Shown here: positions 33,767 to 42,577 of the stretch, in pieces
How positions within the stretch are numbered: position 1 is the first letter of the stretch
Layout of the letters: every line of letters starts with the position of its first letter
Source of the DNA: Bin87 sp963665395
Lineage (GTDB): Bacteria > Chloroflexota > Dehalococcoidia > Lucifugimonadales > UBA3495
Assembly: GCA_963665395.2 (NCBI GenBank)
Contig: OY762251.1
Coordinates: 992,001 to 1,056,000 of the forward strand
Reading direction: 5' to 3'
DNA: 64,000 bases
Position numbers and translations under genes: made by a program
The notes under the pieces: model-generated
The model's input: only the letters and a program-made list of their open reading frames with translations
Told to the model about the DNA's origin: nothing
Databases searched by the model: none

Positions 33767-34933
33767 ATGCCCAAAGACAAGGTGGAAGTTTTCTGGTTTT
33801 CCGAACAACCCTACGGCCATGTTACCGACGACGACGTTGCGCAGTACGACTCGGGGCGGTTGGATTTCTCCAACTCCCACTTCGACCCGGAGAAAGCCCA
33901 CGTTCTGTACACCAACTATCACGACCAGTACGCCTGGGCCGACGAAAACGGCTTCGACGGCATCATGTCCAACGAGCACCACGCTTCGTATTGGTGCATG
34001 AAGCCGGCGGTCAACATCGACGCCGCCGTCATCTCCAAGGTCACGCGCAACACCAAGATCGCCATCCTGGGCAACGTCATCGCCATCAACGACCCCATCC
34101 GCATGGCCGAGGAAATCGCCATGCTGGACTGCATCTCCGGCGGGCGCATCATCTCCGGCTTCGTGCGGGGCACCGCGGTGGAGACCCTGCAAGGCGGCGT
34201 CGCTCCTCCGCAGAACCGCGACCGCTTCGAGGAGGCCCACGACCTTATCATCAAGTGCTGGACCGAGCCGGGGCCGTTCCGCTACGAGGGCGAGTATTAC
34301 CACTATCGGAAGGTCAACCCCTGGGTGCTGCCCATGCAGAAGCCCCATCCGCCCATCTGGTTCCCCGGCTTCAGCAGCCCGGAGTCGGTGGTATGGGCGG
34401 CGCGACACGAGCATCCCTACATGAACCTGGGTTCCCTGCTGGACCACACCCACCGGCTGCGCGACGTGTACATCGACACCGCGCGGGAGACGGGTTTCGA
34501 GCCGGGGCCGGAGCACTTCGGCTACCTGCTGCGAATTTTCTGCGCCGACACCGACGAAAAGGCCCAGGAGATTGGCCGCGAATTCCTGTGGACGCAGGAG
34601 CACCGCAACCGCGGCCCCCGCGAACACAACGACCCGCCGGGCTACCAGTCCCGCGAGGCGGTCAACATCCAGCGGACGCTGCCCGGCGCCGGCGGGTTCG
34701 GCCGGATGATGACCTACGAGGAACTGCAAGAAGCCAACAACATCATCGTCGGCAGCCCCGACACGGTGCGGGAAAAGCTGTCCATGATCGTAGAGCGGCT
34801 CAACCCCGGCTACCTGCACATCTACGGCAACGAGGGCGCCATGGCCCACGAGGACGTGATGCGTTCCATTGAGCTGATTGGCCGGGAGGTTATCCCCGCC
34901 CTCCACGAGATCCCCTTGGTTGACCACTACTAA
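33767..34933 (+). CDS. Luciferase-like monooxygenase, F420/flavin type
   Basis: 388 residues from ATG 33767 (GAGG upstream). LLM barrel with NEHH (GIMSNEHHASYW), ILGNVIAINDPIRMAEE and GGRIISGFVRGTAVETL, a bacterial luciferase-like pattern. The product probably oxidises an organic substrate with reduced flavin. It heads a tight rightward run with two DUF3574 lipoproteins and a beta-hydroxyacid dehydrogenase, suggesting one transcription unit, though no shared pathway can be named. Confidence 0.85.
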   Translation: MPKDKVEVFWFSEQPYGHVTDDDVAQYDSGRLDFSNSHFDPEKAHVLYTNYHDQYAWADENGFDGIMSNEHHASYWCMKPAVNIDAAVISKVTRNTKIAILGNVIAINDPIRMAEEIAMLDCISGGRIISGFVRGTAVETLQGGVAPPQNRDRFEEAHDLIIKCWTEPGPFRYEGEYYHYRKVNPWVLPMQKPHPPIWFPGFSSPESVVWAARHEHPYMNLGSLLDHTHRLRDVYIDTARETGFEPGPEHFGYLLRIFCADTDEKAQEIGREFLWTQEHRNRGPREHNDPPGYQSREAVNIQRTLPGAGGFGRMMTYEELQEANNIIVGSPDTVREKLSMIVERLNPGYLHIYGNEGAMAHEDVMRSIELIGREVIPALHEIPLVDHY

Positions 34934-34938
34934 CCACG

Positions 34939-35370
34939 ATGCGGATGCCGGCCGTAGCAATCGCCGCCGCGGCGCTTTTCCTGCTGCTCGCGGCGGGTTG
35001 CGTGGCCGGCGGCGGCTACCAATGCCCCGACGGGATGGACGCATTCACGGAACTCAACGTTTATTTCGGGCAGGAAAAAGGGGATGGAAGCGCAGTCAGC
35101 GAAAAAGAGTGGCAATCTTTTCTTGCCGATACCGTCACTCCCCGCTTTCCCGATGGCCTGACGGTCAGCGACGCCCGCGGTCAGTGGTTTGACACCGCCA
35201 ATGGCCGGCTGTATCAGGAATCCACCAAGTTGCTGAACGTCCTGGTTGTCGCCGAAACCACCGAGACCAGCCTTGACGCTGCCCGCGCGATTTCCGAAAT
35301 CTACAAGGAACGCTTTGACCAGCAGGCGGTCTTTCGCACTGCGTTGCCCGCCTGCGCGGAGATTTCGTAA
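34939..35370 (+). CDS. DUF3574 lipoprotein (first of tandem pair)
   Basis: 143 residues. Signal peptide with lipobox LLAAGC, then the DUF3574 core: TELNVYFGQ, VSEKEWQSFLADTVTPRFPD and LTVSDARGQWF. Function of the family is unknown; it is exported and lipid-anchored. Starts 5 bp after the LLM stop; ATG at 34945 is an alternative start. About half identical to the next gene, so a tandem duplication. Confidence 0.75.
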   Translation: MRMPAVAIAAAALFLLLAAGCVAGGGYQCPDGMDAFTELNVYFGQEKGDGSAVSEKEWQSFLADTVTPRFPDGLTVSDARGQWFDTANGRLYQESTKLLNVLVVAETTETSLDAARAISEIYKERFDQQAVFRTALPACAEIS

Positions 35371-35382
35371 CGGAGCCGTCCG

Positions 35383-35808
35383 ATGCTGAAAGTAATCGCG
35401 GGGTTGCCGGTATTGGCCGCGCTTCTGCTGGCGTTGGCCGGGTGCGCGCCGGCGGCGGAGGAAACCTGCCCGGAGGGATTTGACCGCTACGTTGAGTTCC
35501 AGCTCTTCTTCGGGCTGCACGACAGCGCCGGCAACCGGGTGAGCGAAGCGGAATGGCAGGAGTTCCTGGCCGACACCGTTACGCCGCGCTTCCCCGCCGG
35601 CATGACCATCATCGACGTCAAAGGCCAGTGGCAGGAACCCGGCGGCAACATCCAGCGCGAAGACACCAAGCTGCTGATGGGATTGCTGGACTCCCCGGAC
35701 GGCGACGGTCTGCGTCGCATCAACGAGATTTCCGACGAGTTCGTAACTCGTTTCAACCAGGATCCGGTATTCCGAATTCTCAACGAAATATGCGCGGGGA
35801 TGCGGTGA
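35383..35808 (+). CDS. DUF3574 lipoprotein (second of tandem pair)
   Basis: 141 residues with lipobox ALAGC and the same core as its neighbour (VEFQLFFGLHD, VSEAEWQEFLADTVTPRFPA, IDVKGQW). The stop TGA overlaps the next ATG by one base (TGATG), so translation is coupled to the dehydrogenase that follows. Sequence divergence from the first copy is mainly in the loop before the C-terminal helix. Confidence 0.75.
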   Translation: MLKVIAGLPVLAALLLALAGCAPAAEETCPEGFDRYVEFQLFFGLHDSAGNRVSEAEWQEFLADTVTPRFPAGMTIIDVKGQWQEPGGNIQREDTKLLMGLLDSPDGDGLRRINEISDEFVTRFNQDPVFRILNEICAGMR

Positions 35809-36701
35809 TGACGCAACAATTGCCGGAACGACACGCCTTTATCGGCGTCGGAACCATGGGCAGCCTGATGGCCGGCTGCCTGCTGGACGCCGGCGTTGAC
35901 CTGACCGTTTATGACATCAGGCAGGAAGCGGCGGAACCGCTGTTGGAGCGCGGAGTGCGCTGGGCCGACAGCGCCGAGTCGGCGGTTGCCGGCTGCCAGA
36001 TGGTATGGACATCGTTGCCAGGGCCGGCCCAGGTGGAAGCGGTCCTGCTGGGCAACGAGGCTGCCGTCCTGGCGGCTATGGACGACGGCGCGGTTCTGGT
36101 GGACACCACCACCAACGACCCCGACGTGGCCCGGCGGGTGGCGTCGGCTTGCAGCGACCGGGGCTTGGCCATGCTGGACGCTCCGGTAAGCGGCCGGCCG
36201 CCCACGATGACCATGATGGTCGGCGGAGACTCATCGATGTTTGAGCAGGTTCGGCCGGCGTTGGACGCGGTGGCGGCGCAGGTGTTCTACGTCGGGCCGG
36301 CCGGAGCCGGCTGCACCGCCAAGCTGGCGACGCAGTACATGGGATACACCAACCTGATTGCGGCGATTGAGGGGATGCTTATTGCTCGGCTCGGCGGGGT
36401 TGACCCGGCCGTTCTGGCCGAGATCGTGCCGGTCAGCGCCGGCGCCAGCCGGGCCTTTAACGCCATACCCAACAGCATACTGAACCGCTCCTTTGCCGCC
36501 GGCGGGACGCTGGACATCGTGGCGAAAGACGTTGCGCTGGCGTGCGAACTGGCGCAACGAGTGGGCGCTCCGGCGGGAATCGGCTCGGTGGCAGATGCAC
36601 TGTACAAGCAGGCCCAGGCCGCGGGTTGGGGAGACGAGGGCTATCCCATCGTCGCGCGAGTGCTGGAGGCGTTGGCCGGAGTGGAGTTGAGCAAGGGGTA
36701 G
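35808..36701 (+). CDS. Beta-hydroxyacid dehydrogenase family (3-hydroxyisobutyrate dehydrogenase-like)
   Basis: 297 residues from ATG 35808. NAD-binding start HAFIGVGTMGSLMAGCLLDAG, substrate segment LDAPVSGRPPTMTMMVGG, and GAGCTAKLATQYMGYTNL carrying the catalytic Lys region. The family reduces or oxidises small beta-hydroxyacids; 3-hydroxyisobutyrate, tartronate semialdehyde and related compounds are possible. Coupled to the DUF3574 gene upstream. Confidence 0.88.
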   Translation: MTQQLPERHAFIGVGTMGSLMAGCLLDAGVDLTVYDIRQEAAEPLLERGVRWADSAESAVAGCQMVWTSLPGPAQVEAVLLGNEAAVLAAMDDGAVLVDTTTNDPDVARRVASACSDRGLAMLDAPVSGRPPTMTMMVGGDSSMFEQVRPALDAVAAQVFYVGPAGAGCTAKLATQYMGYTNLIAAIEGMLIARLGGVDPAVLAEIVPVSAGASRAFNAIPNSILNRSFAAGGTLDIVAKDVALACELAQRVGAPAGIGSVADALYKQAQAAGWGDEGYPIVARVLEALAGVELSKG

Positions 36702-36707
36702 CGACTG

Positions 36708-36986
36708 CTACAGAGCCCGCCGGTCGGCGTCGGATTCGGGTTCGTCGAAAATCAGGCTGTGTATATCTGGAGGAAGTTCCACCCCGCGCTTGGCTAGGGT
36801 CTGCCTGATACGCTCGCGTTCTTCCCGGCTGATCTTTTGGAGGGCCCGGCGGACATCCTCCCGGCCCTGTCGGATCCCCTCTCGATAGCTTTCTCGAATC
36901 CCTCCTCTATACCCCTCTGACAACCCTTCCCGACGCCTTCTTTCGGCAACCCTTCTCTCGTGGGCTTCTTTGGCGGCAAACCACAT
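36708..36986 (-). CDS. Truncated paralogue of the coiled-coil membrane protein at 37032
   Basis: 92 residues beginning MWFAAKEAHERRVAERRRREG, matching the C-terminal half of the neighbour (HMWFAAKEAVQKRASERGRQ) but without its transmembrane part. Contains a short run of imperfect 9-residue repeats (EGYRGGIRESYREGIRQG). Either a pseudogene fragment from tandem duplication or a soluble derivative; its start and frame are intact. Confidence 0.5.
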   Translation of the reverse strand: MWFAAKEAHERRVAERRRREGLSEGYRGGIRESYREGIRQGREDVRRALQKISREERERIRQTLAKRGVELPPDIHSLIFDEPESDADRRAL

Positions 36987-37031
36987 TGTTCAGAGTCTCC
37001 CCAGGTGCGGATTCAGAGGGCGTGCGAACCG

Positions 37032-37436
37032 CTACCGCTGTGGACGGTCCGCGTCAGATTCGTCGGCAAGGACGCTGGCGATTTCAGGGGGAGGTACTAT
37101 CCCACGTTCCGCCAGCACCCGCTTGATACGCTCGCGTTCCTCCTGGATCCCTTCCTGACGGCCTCGCTCGGAGGCCCGTTTTTGAACGGCTTCTTTGGCG
37201 GCGAACCACATATGCAAAACTCCGTAAAGGGCGAGAGTGGAGGGGAACAGCAGCAGCGTCCCCAATATTATCACGCCGTCGTCCTGCTCGGTCAGTTCTT
37301 TGAGGAATCCGATTCCCCAGAGCCCGGCGCAGGATTGACAGCGGCTGATTGCCACCGCAAGCGCCATGCTGACGGTTATGGACAGTGAACCGTCAATGAA
37401 TCTCCACAGTGAACGATTGCTTTCGCTGGGTTCCAT
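37032..37436 (-). CDS. Small membrane protein with C-terminal coiled coil
   Basis: 134 residues. Two hydrophobic segments (SITVSMALAVAIS, DGVIILGTLLLFPSTLALYG) followed by a charged coiled coil (KRASERGRQEGIQEERERIKRVL). No family recognised. Lies on the opposite strand to the Rieske operon, 200 bp upstream of it, beside its truncated paralogue. Confidence 0.55.
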   Translation of the reverse strand: MEPSESNRSLWRFIDGSLSITVSMALAVAISRCQSCAGLWGIGFLKELTEQDDGVIILGTLLLFPSTLALYGVLHMWFAAKEAVQKRASERGRQEGIQEERERIKRVLAERGIVPPPEIASVLADESDADRPQR

Positions 37437-37636
37437 TTTATCATCCGTATCATCGGGCTGGTTTCGTTACCATATCGGGATGCCGGGCCGGGCGTCCGCT
37501 TGCCGTTGCGCCGGTTCCGGCCGGTTTGACGTTGCTGTGTCGCGGCAACGTCTCTACGCCATCCGACGATGTGATACTATGGCGAAGCACAGTCGGATTG
37601 TGGCATCGGAGTTGCGCCGGCGCCCGGAGGGAGAAC

Positions 37637-39013
37637 ATGGCGATTACGTTCCAGCCCAGCGCTTACAGTGGCCTGGTTGACCAGGACAACGGCATGGTCA
37701 GCCGCGAGATTTTCGTTAATCCCGACATTTATGCCGAGGAGCAGGATCGGATTTTCACCCGCGCTTGGCTGTTCGTCGGCCACGAGAGTCAGGTCGCCAA
37801 GCCGGGCGACTTCTTCGTGTCCTCCATGGGCGAGGAGTCGGTGATCCTCTGCCGCGACCGGCAGGGCGAGATCCACGTCTTCCTCAATTCCTGTATGCAC
37901 CGGGGGATGAAGGTCTGCCGGTACGACGAAGGGAACACGCCCATTTTCACCTGCCCCTACCACGGCTGGAGCTTCGCCACCGACGGCGCGCTGGTCGGCG
38001 TTCCCTTCTACAAGGACGCCTACCACGAGGAACTGGACAAGTCCCAATGGGGCCTCATCCGCGTGCCCCGGATGGTCAACTACAAGGGCGGCATCTGGGC
38101 GACCTGGGACCCCAACGCGCCCGACTTTCTGGAGTACGTCGGCGGCTTCCGCACCTACTTGGACATTCTCTTTGATGGGTGGGACGGTTCCGAGGGCGGC
38201 ACCGAGATCATCGGCGGCATCGAGAAGTGGATGGTGCCCAGCAACTGGAAGTTCCCCGCCGAAAACTTCATCGGCGACCGCTACCACAACATCAGCCATC
38301 GCTCCGTTGACCTGGTGGGCATCGGCCCCTCCGGCCAGGGCCGCCGCGACAACAGCGAGCGCGAGGGCGCAAAATCCCTGGATGTATCCTTCCCGGAACG
38401 GGGCCACGGCACCGTCATGTTCCTGCGCCCCGAAGACGCCCAGCCGGTGCCGTCCTACCAGAACGACCCCATCGTCTCCGAGTATTTCTACCAGTGCGAG
38501 ATCGCCCGCAAGGAACGGCAGGGCCAGCTGTGGCGCATCCTGGCCGGGCCGGGCACCATCTTCCCCAATATGTCCTACCTGCCCCGTCAACCGCGCAGCA
38601 TCGCCGTGTGGCATCCCCGCGGCCCCGACCGCACCGAGGTCTGGCGCTGGTTCCTGGTGGACGCCGCCGCGCCGCCGGAAGTCAAAGAGTTCCTGCGCCA
38701 GTACTACATCCGCTACTCCGGCCCCGCCGGCCTGACCGAGCAGGACGACATGGAGAACTGGAACTACGCCCACGCCGCCAGCCGCGGCGCCATGGCCCGC
38801 CGCCATCACTACAACTACCAGATGGGCATGGGCTACGCGGTAACCGACTTTGAGGATGGCGGCCTGAAGCTCGATGGCACCGTCCTGGACACCACCAAAG
38901 CGCGGGCCGGCGAGCAGAACCAGCGCGGCTTCTACAGCCGCTGGCGGGAGTTCATGGCGGCCCGGGATTGGGATGAACTGGCGACCTGGCGCAACAACGG
39001 CTCGGCTTGTTAG
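37637..39013 (+). CDS. Rieske aromatic ring-hydroxylating dioxygenase, large subunit
   Basis: 458 residues from ATG 37637 (GGAGGGAG upstream). The Rieske [2Fe-2S] motif is NSCMHRGMKVC...CPYHGW (about 86-110), and the catalytic iron site DRYHNISHR carries two His. The protein adds both atoms of O2 to an aromatic or related substrate. The small subunit is next but one feature downstream. No ferredoxin or reductase gene is in the window, so electron supply must come from elsewhere. The substrate is unknown. Confidence 0.9.
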   Translation: MAITFQPSAYSGLVDQDNGMVSREIFVNPDIYAEEQDRIFTRAWLFVGHESQVAKPGDFFVSSMGEESVILCRDRQGEIHVFLNSCMHRGMKVCRYDEGNTPIFTCPYHGWSFATDGALVGVPFYKDAYHEELDKSQWGLIRVPRMVNYKGGIWATWDPNAPDFLEYVGGFRTYLDILFDGWDGSEGGTEIIGGIEKWMVPSNWKFPAENFIGDRYHNISHRSVDLVGIGPSGQGRRDNSEREGAKSLDVSFPERGHGTVMFLRPEDAQPVPSYQNDPIVSEYFYQCEIARKERQGQLWRILAGPGTIFPNMSYLPRQPRSIAVWHPRGPDRTEVWRWFLVDAAAPPEVKEFLRQYYIRYSGPAGLTEQDDMENWNYAHAASRGAMARRHHYNYQMGMGYAVTDFEDGGLKLDGTVLDTTKARAGEQNQRGFYSRWREFMAARDWDELATWRNNGSAC

Positions 39014-39027
39014 GTGGTGCTACCAAA

Positions 39028-39130
39028 AAACGTCATTCCCGCGAAAGCGGGAATCCATCGGGCGTCAAATGTGGCTAACGTTCATTCCGCAAACAGTTTC
39101 CTGGGTTCCTGCTTCCGCAGGAACGACGGT
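39028..39130. repeat. CATTCCCGCGAAAGCGGG-type repeat between the dioxygenase genes
   Basis: CGTCATTCCCGCGAAAGCGG at the left and a related hairpin GTTCCTGCTTCCGCAGGAAC at the right; it fills the space between the alpha and beta subunit genes. It carries no terminal repeats of the MITE F type. Confidence 0.7.
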
Positions 39131-39145
39131 ATAAATTTCGGAGAC

Positions 39146-39694
39146 ATGATGGTAGTTGCCAACGACCCCCTGGCCATGCTCCTGCTCAAGCAGGACGTCG
39201 AGGCGTTTCTGTACCACGAGGCCAACCTGCTGGACGACCGGCGGTACGAGGATTGGCTGGCCCTGCTCACCGACGACGTGCGCTACTGGGTTCCCATGCG
39301 CCGCAACGTCAAGTTCGGCGAGCTGGAGCGGGAGTTCACCCGCGAAGGCCAGGACATCAACTGGTTTGACGAAGGCAAACAGACGCTGACCCAACGGGTC
39401 AACCAGATCCTCACCGGCGTCCATTGGGCCGAGGAACCGCTGTCGCGCATCTCCCACCTGGTCACCAACGTGGAGATCCTGGAAGCCACGCCCGCGGCGG
39501 CAGAAGCCGAGGAAGTATCGCTGCGCTGCCGATTCATCATCTACCGTAACCGGGTGGAGACGGAAACGGACATCCTAGTGGGCCGGCGCGAGGACACCCT
39601 GCGCCGAGTCGACGGCGAATGGCGCATCGCCCAGCGAAAGGTTTTGCTGGATCAGAACGTGCTGCTGGCGAAAAACCTGACCTTCTTCTTCTGA
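39146..39694 (+). CDS. Ring-hydroxylating dioxygenase, small (beta) subunit
   Basis: 182 residues from ATG 39146 (CGGAGA upstream); longer in-frame readings run through the repeat and are artefacts. The SnoaL-like beta-subunit fold is seen in EAFLYHEANLLDDRRYEDWLALL and LVGRREDTLRRVDGEWRIAQRK. It supports the alpha subunit structurally. Separated from the alpha gene by a 100-bp repeat, so the transcript contains a folded spacer. Confidence 0.9.
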   Translation: MMVVANDPLAMLLLKQDVEAFLYHEANLLDDRRYEDWLALLTDDVRYWVPMRRNVKFGELEREFTREGQDINWFDEGKQTLTQRVNQILTGVHWAEEPLSRISHLVTNVEILEATPAAAEAEEVSLRCRFIIYRNRVETETDILVGRREDTLRRVDGEWRIAQRKVLLDQNVLLAKNLTFFF

Positions 39695-39730
39695 TCTGGG
39701 CGTACCTTACCGTCCAGTCAATCTCATCCC

Positions 39731-40552
39731 ATGACACTGACGACGCAAACGGACGGCGCGGCGCGGACGCCGGTCGTGGCTCCGGACCCGGATGCCATGG
39801 CTGTGGTTTGGGATGTGTTTGACCAGGTAAGGCCGGTTGAGGCAATCCTCTTTGGCTCTCGGGCGCGCGGCGATTACCTGACCGACTCCGACATCGACAT
39901 CGCCATCATCACCGCTGATCCGGTGCCGGAGGAGCGACGCCTGGACATCGACGGGATCGCCGAACGCGCCGCCGCGGCCCGGCACCCCGATGCGCCCTCC
40001 ACGGATGTGTCCTTCCTGACCGTCGCGGAACTCCTGGGTGGACGGGTCAAAAAGAACACGCTGGCCAACTCCATAGCGAAGGAAGGAAAGCCGATTATGG
40101 GCGGCAGTACATCCGGCCGTGACACCAGGTTTGATGAAGAAGTCGTCAATCGGGATGACGTTGACGCCAGGGTGAAAAGCGCGCAGGAAGCGGCAAAAGG
40201 TCTGGAGATCCTGGTGCGGGATGACGAAGCCCCGCGGTCGCTCGTGGGTTACGCCGCACAGCAGGCGTTGGAACACGCCTACAAGGCCCTTATCGCCGCT
40301 CACGGCGAAACCTATCCGACTGGCGGGCGAGACGGGCATAACCTTCGAATCTTGACAAACAGAGTCCAGGAAGTCATGGGGGAGGCTTTCATCGTTCCCG
40401 GCCTGAATTGGTGGACCCTGACCGCTTACGCCGGGTCCGGACGGTACGTAGATGACCAGCCTCCTTTGGGCGACCGGCAACGACTGTTCAACGAAATATC
40501 CGCCGCCGTAACCGAAATCATCGATCACATTCCCCAACGCGACCAGGCGTAA
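39731..40552 (+). CDS. Fused MNT nucleotidyltransferase-HEPN protein (second copy)
   Basis: 273 residues. NTase core ILFGSRARGDYLTDSDIDIAI near 38-58 with later TDVSFLTVAE; HEPN half from about 150 (KSAQEAAKGLEILVRDDEAPRSLVGYAAQQALEHAYKAL, GGRDGHNLRIL). Same two-domain order as the protein at 32067 but only distantly similar in sequence. It follows the dioxygenase beta gene by 36 bp in the same direction. Confidence 0.78.
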   Translation: MTLTTQTDGAARTPVVAPDPDAMAVVWDVFDQVRPVEAILFGSRARGDYLTDSDIDIAIITADPVPEERRLDIDGIAERAAAARHPDAPSTDVSFLTVAELLGGRVKKNTLANSIAKEGKPIMGGSTSGRDTRFDEEVVNRDDVDARVKSAQEAAKGLEILVRDDEAPRSLVGYAAQQALEHAYKALIAAHGETYPTGGRDGHNLRILTNRVQEVMGEAFIVPGLNWWTLTAYAGSGRYVDDQPPLGDRQRLFNEISAAVTEIIDHIPQRDQA

Positions 40553-40570
40553 CGCGCCAGGAAACGAGCA

Positions 40571-40774
40571 ATGGCAGACATAGTGAACCTGTTTGAAGTC
40601 GAGCCGGGCCAGAAGATACGGCTCTACGGCGAAGCCACCGCCGAAGTGGTGTCCAACCCCAAAGACGGCGTGTGGCTGTTCGTGCGCTACCTGACCAGCC
40701 CGGAAGACCCGGCCCAGGTGGGCGAGGAGGACATGGTCTTCGCCCAGGACGTGCTGGAACTGGTGTCCGATTAG
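40571..40774 (+). CDS. Small hypothetical protein, 67 residues
   Basis: Beta-rich, acidic, with EVEPGQKIRLYGEATAEVVSNP and GVWLFVRYLTSP; resembles small SH3-barrel-like proteins but no family is assigned. ATG at 40571; followed by another small gene after 3 bp, so the two are co-transcribed with the preceding MNT-HEPN gene. Confidence 0.55.
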   Translation: MADIVNLFEVEPGQKIRLYGEATAEVVSNPKDGVWLFVRYLTSPEDPAQVGEEDMVFAQDVLELVSD

Positions 40775-40777
40775 CCC

Positions 40778-41020
40778 ATGGCGAATGCGTTGACCGGCGA
40801 TGCCGGAACCACCATACCGCCGGCGGTTCCCGACCCCGACGAAATCCTGGCCGCCCTGCGGGCCGGCTACCGTTCCATTGATGACGGCTACGGGTTCTAC
40901 CCCGGCTTCGACGGCTGGCTGGAGTCGCTGGGCTACCGCCGGCGGGACGACATCGCCTGCACCTGCCCCGACCGCGGTTATCGCGGCCATCTGCCGGAAT
41001 GCCGCTGGGTGCGGCCTTAA
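40778..41020 (+). CDS. Small hypothetical protein with Cys motif, 80 residues
   Basis: Has AGYRSIDDGYGFYPGFDGWLESLGYRRRDD and a C-terminal CTCPDRGYRGHLPEC, which could bind a metal or form disulfides. Starts 3 bp after the previous stop. Unknown function; possibly a partner of the 67-residue protein. Confidence 0.5.
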   Translation: MANALTGDAGTTIPPAVPDPDEILAALRAGYRSIDDGYGFYPGFDGWLESLGYRRRDDIACTCPDRGYRGHLPECRWVRP

Positions 41021-41034
41021 ACTTATCGTTTTTC

Positions 41035-41105
41035 GTCAGAAACAGGATGCTCAGGATGAGCATTTATCCTGGGAATCTTAAAATCTGGTAAATCCTGCTT
41101 CTGAC
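41035..41105. repeat. Repeat family A, short copy
   Basis: 71 bp, GTCAGAAACAGGAT at the left and AATCCTGCTTCTGAC at the right, between the small gene at 41020 and the next coding region. Contains an additional internal palindrome GCTCAGGATGAGC. Confidence 0.7.
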
Positions 41106-41145
41106 AATTATCACGGAAGTCGAAATTCTTGTGGAGTATCGAAAT

Positions 41146-41955
41146 ATGTCCCAGCAAATGGTTGACCTGATGGAAACCGTGTGGCAATCCATCGCCACCC
41201 TCTGCGCCGACCTCTCCCCCGAACAATGGGCGCTGCCCACCGAATGCCCCGGCTGGTCGGTGCAGGACCAGGTATCCCACCTGGTGGGCAGCGAGTGCCG
41301 GCTGCTGGGCCGTCCCGCCCCGGCCCACGAGCCGGCGGACACCTCCCACGTGCAGAATGAAGTCGGCCAGAGCAACGAGGTGCTGGTGGACTACCGCCGC
41401 CAATTCAGCGGCGCGGACGTGCTAACCGAGTTCCGCGAAATCACCGCCGAGCGGTTGAACGTGCTGCGCGCCATGACCGAGGCCGACTTCGCCGCCGAAA
41501 CCCCCAACCCCTTGGGCAGCGGCCCCTACACCGACCTGCTGGCCATCCGCATCTACGACGCCTGGGTACACGAGCAGGATATGCGCCGCGCCCTGGGCAT
41601 CCCCGGCCACCTCAGCGGCCCCGTGGCCCAGCACGCCTACGGGCGCACCGAGATGGCCATGCCCTTCGTGGTGGGCCGCAAGGTCCGGCCCGACGACGGC
41701 GCCACCGTGGTGTTCGAGATCACCGGCGACGTAGGCGGAACCATCGCCCTGAACATGGACGCCGGCCGCGCCCACCGCATGGACGCCGCGCCATCCTCTC
41801 CGACGGTACGCTTGACCATGGGCCTGGAGCCGTTCAACGCCCTGGGCACCGGCCGGTGGACCGCGGAACAGGCGCTGGCCGCCGAGTCGGTGGCAATCTC
41901 CGGCGACCGGGCGTTGGGGGAGCGCATCGTGGGGGAAATGAACTTTATGATTTGA
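41146..41955 (+). CDS. Maleylpyruvate isomerase family (MDMPI/DinB-like) mycothiol-dependent-type enzyme
   Basis: 269 residues from ATG 41146 (GGAG upstream; GTG 41131 possible). N-terminal DinB-like four-helix bundle: CPGWSVQDQVSHLVGSE with a metal His, later WVHEQDMRRAL with HEQD, then an SCP2-like C-terminal domain. Family members use a low-molecular thiol, often mycothiol, in isomerase or transferase reactions; cofactor and substrate here are not determined. Confidence 0.8.
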   Translation: MSQQMVDLMETVWQSIATLCADLSPEQWALPTECPGWSVQDQVSHLVGSECRLLGRPAPAHEPADTSHVQNEVGQSNEVLVDYRRQFSGADVLTEFREITAERLNVLRAMTEADFAAETPNPLGSGPYTDLLAIRIYDAWVHEQDMRRALGIPGHLSGPVAQHAYGRTEMAMPFVVGRKVRPDDGATVVFEITGDVGGTIALNMDAGRAHRMDAAPSSPTVRLTMGLEPFNALGTGRWTAEQALAAESVAISGDRALGERIVGEMNFMI

Positions 41956-41999
41956 CGACGGCGGATGCTACTATCATCCAACAAAAGAGAGGTGAGATT

Positions 42000-42353
42000 A
42001 TGGCGATGGCTCTGCTGACTCGTGCGGACGAATCCTTAGTGGCAGAGTGGGCTGGCAATGCGCCGGTGGAATATGGATACGAAGTCCTGCTGGTTTGCGA
42101 CACCAGCGGCGACAGCCCAGGCACTCCGTGGGCGGTTTTCTGCCCGTCCATGGACGTGGTCAGCGCGGGGCGCGACCCGCAAGACGCGCTGGACATGATT
42201 GCCGATGCCATTTACGAGGCGTTGGTGGACGGCGTCACGCCGGTCAATCGGAGTGCTGAAGAATGGCTGGGCGGCTTGTATGCGGAAATAGTGGCTACCG
42301 GATGCCCCACCGCAACGGCGGTGGTTCGGCCGGCGCCGTATTATGGGGGGTGA
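42000..42353 (+). CDS. HicB-like antitoxin (upstream copy)
   Basis: 117 residues from ATG 42000 with GAGAGGTGA upstream. The HicB-type core is YEVLLVCDTSG, WAVFCPSMDVVSAGRDPQDALDMIADAI; the N-terminus is extended relative to typical HicB. Followed after 2 bp by hicA. Lacks an obvious ribbon-helix-helix tail. Confidence 0.7.
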   Translation: MAMALLTRADESLVAEWAGNAPVEYGYEVLLVCDTSGDSPGTPWAVFCPSMDVVSAGRDPQDALDMIADAIYEALVDGVTPVNRSAEEWLGGLYAEIVATGCPTATAVVRPAPYYGG

Positions 42354-42355
42354 CT

Positions 42356-42568
42356 ATGCCCGGAGTGCCTGGCAAGAACCACCGGCGAGTGGTGGCGGCG
42401 TTTGGAAAAATCGGCTACCGAGTTGTGCGAGAAAGCGGCCATATCATAATGTCTGACGGGACAACCCAGCTGAAAATTCCTCGCCATAACCCCATCAACG
42501 CCTACACCATGGCTGGACTGATTCGTCAGGCCGGGCTGTCCCGCGAGCAGTTTGAAGAGCTTTACTGA
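42356..42568 (+). CDS. hicA: HicA-family mRNA interferase toxin
   Basis: 70 residues. The double-stranded-RNA-binding-like fold and the catalytic His are seen in ESGHIIMSDGTTQLKIPRHNPINAYTMAGLIRQAGLS. HicA cleaves mRNA when free of HicB. Sandwiched between two HicB-like genes, with 2 bp and 9 bp spacing, so all three are co-transcribed. Confidence 0.85.
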   Translation: MPGVPGKNHRRVVAAFGKIGYRVVRESGHIIMSDGTTQLKIPRHNPINAYTMAGLIRQAGLSREQFEELY

Positions 42569-42577
42569 GGTGAAACT

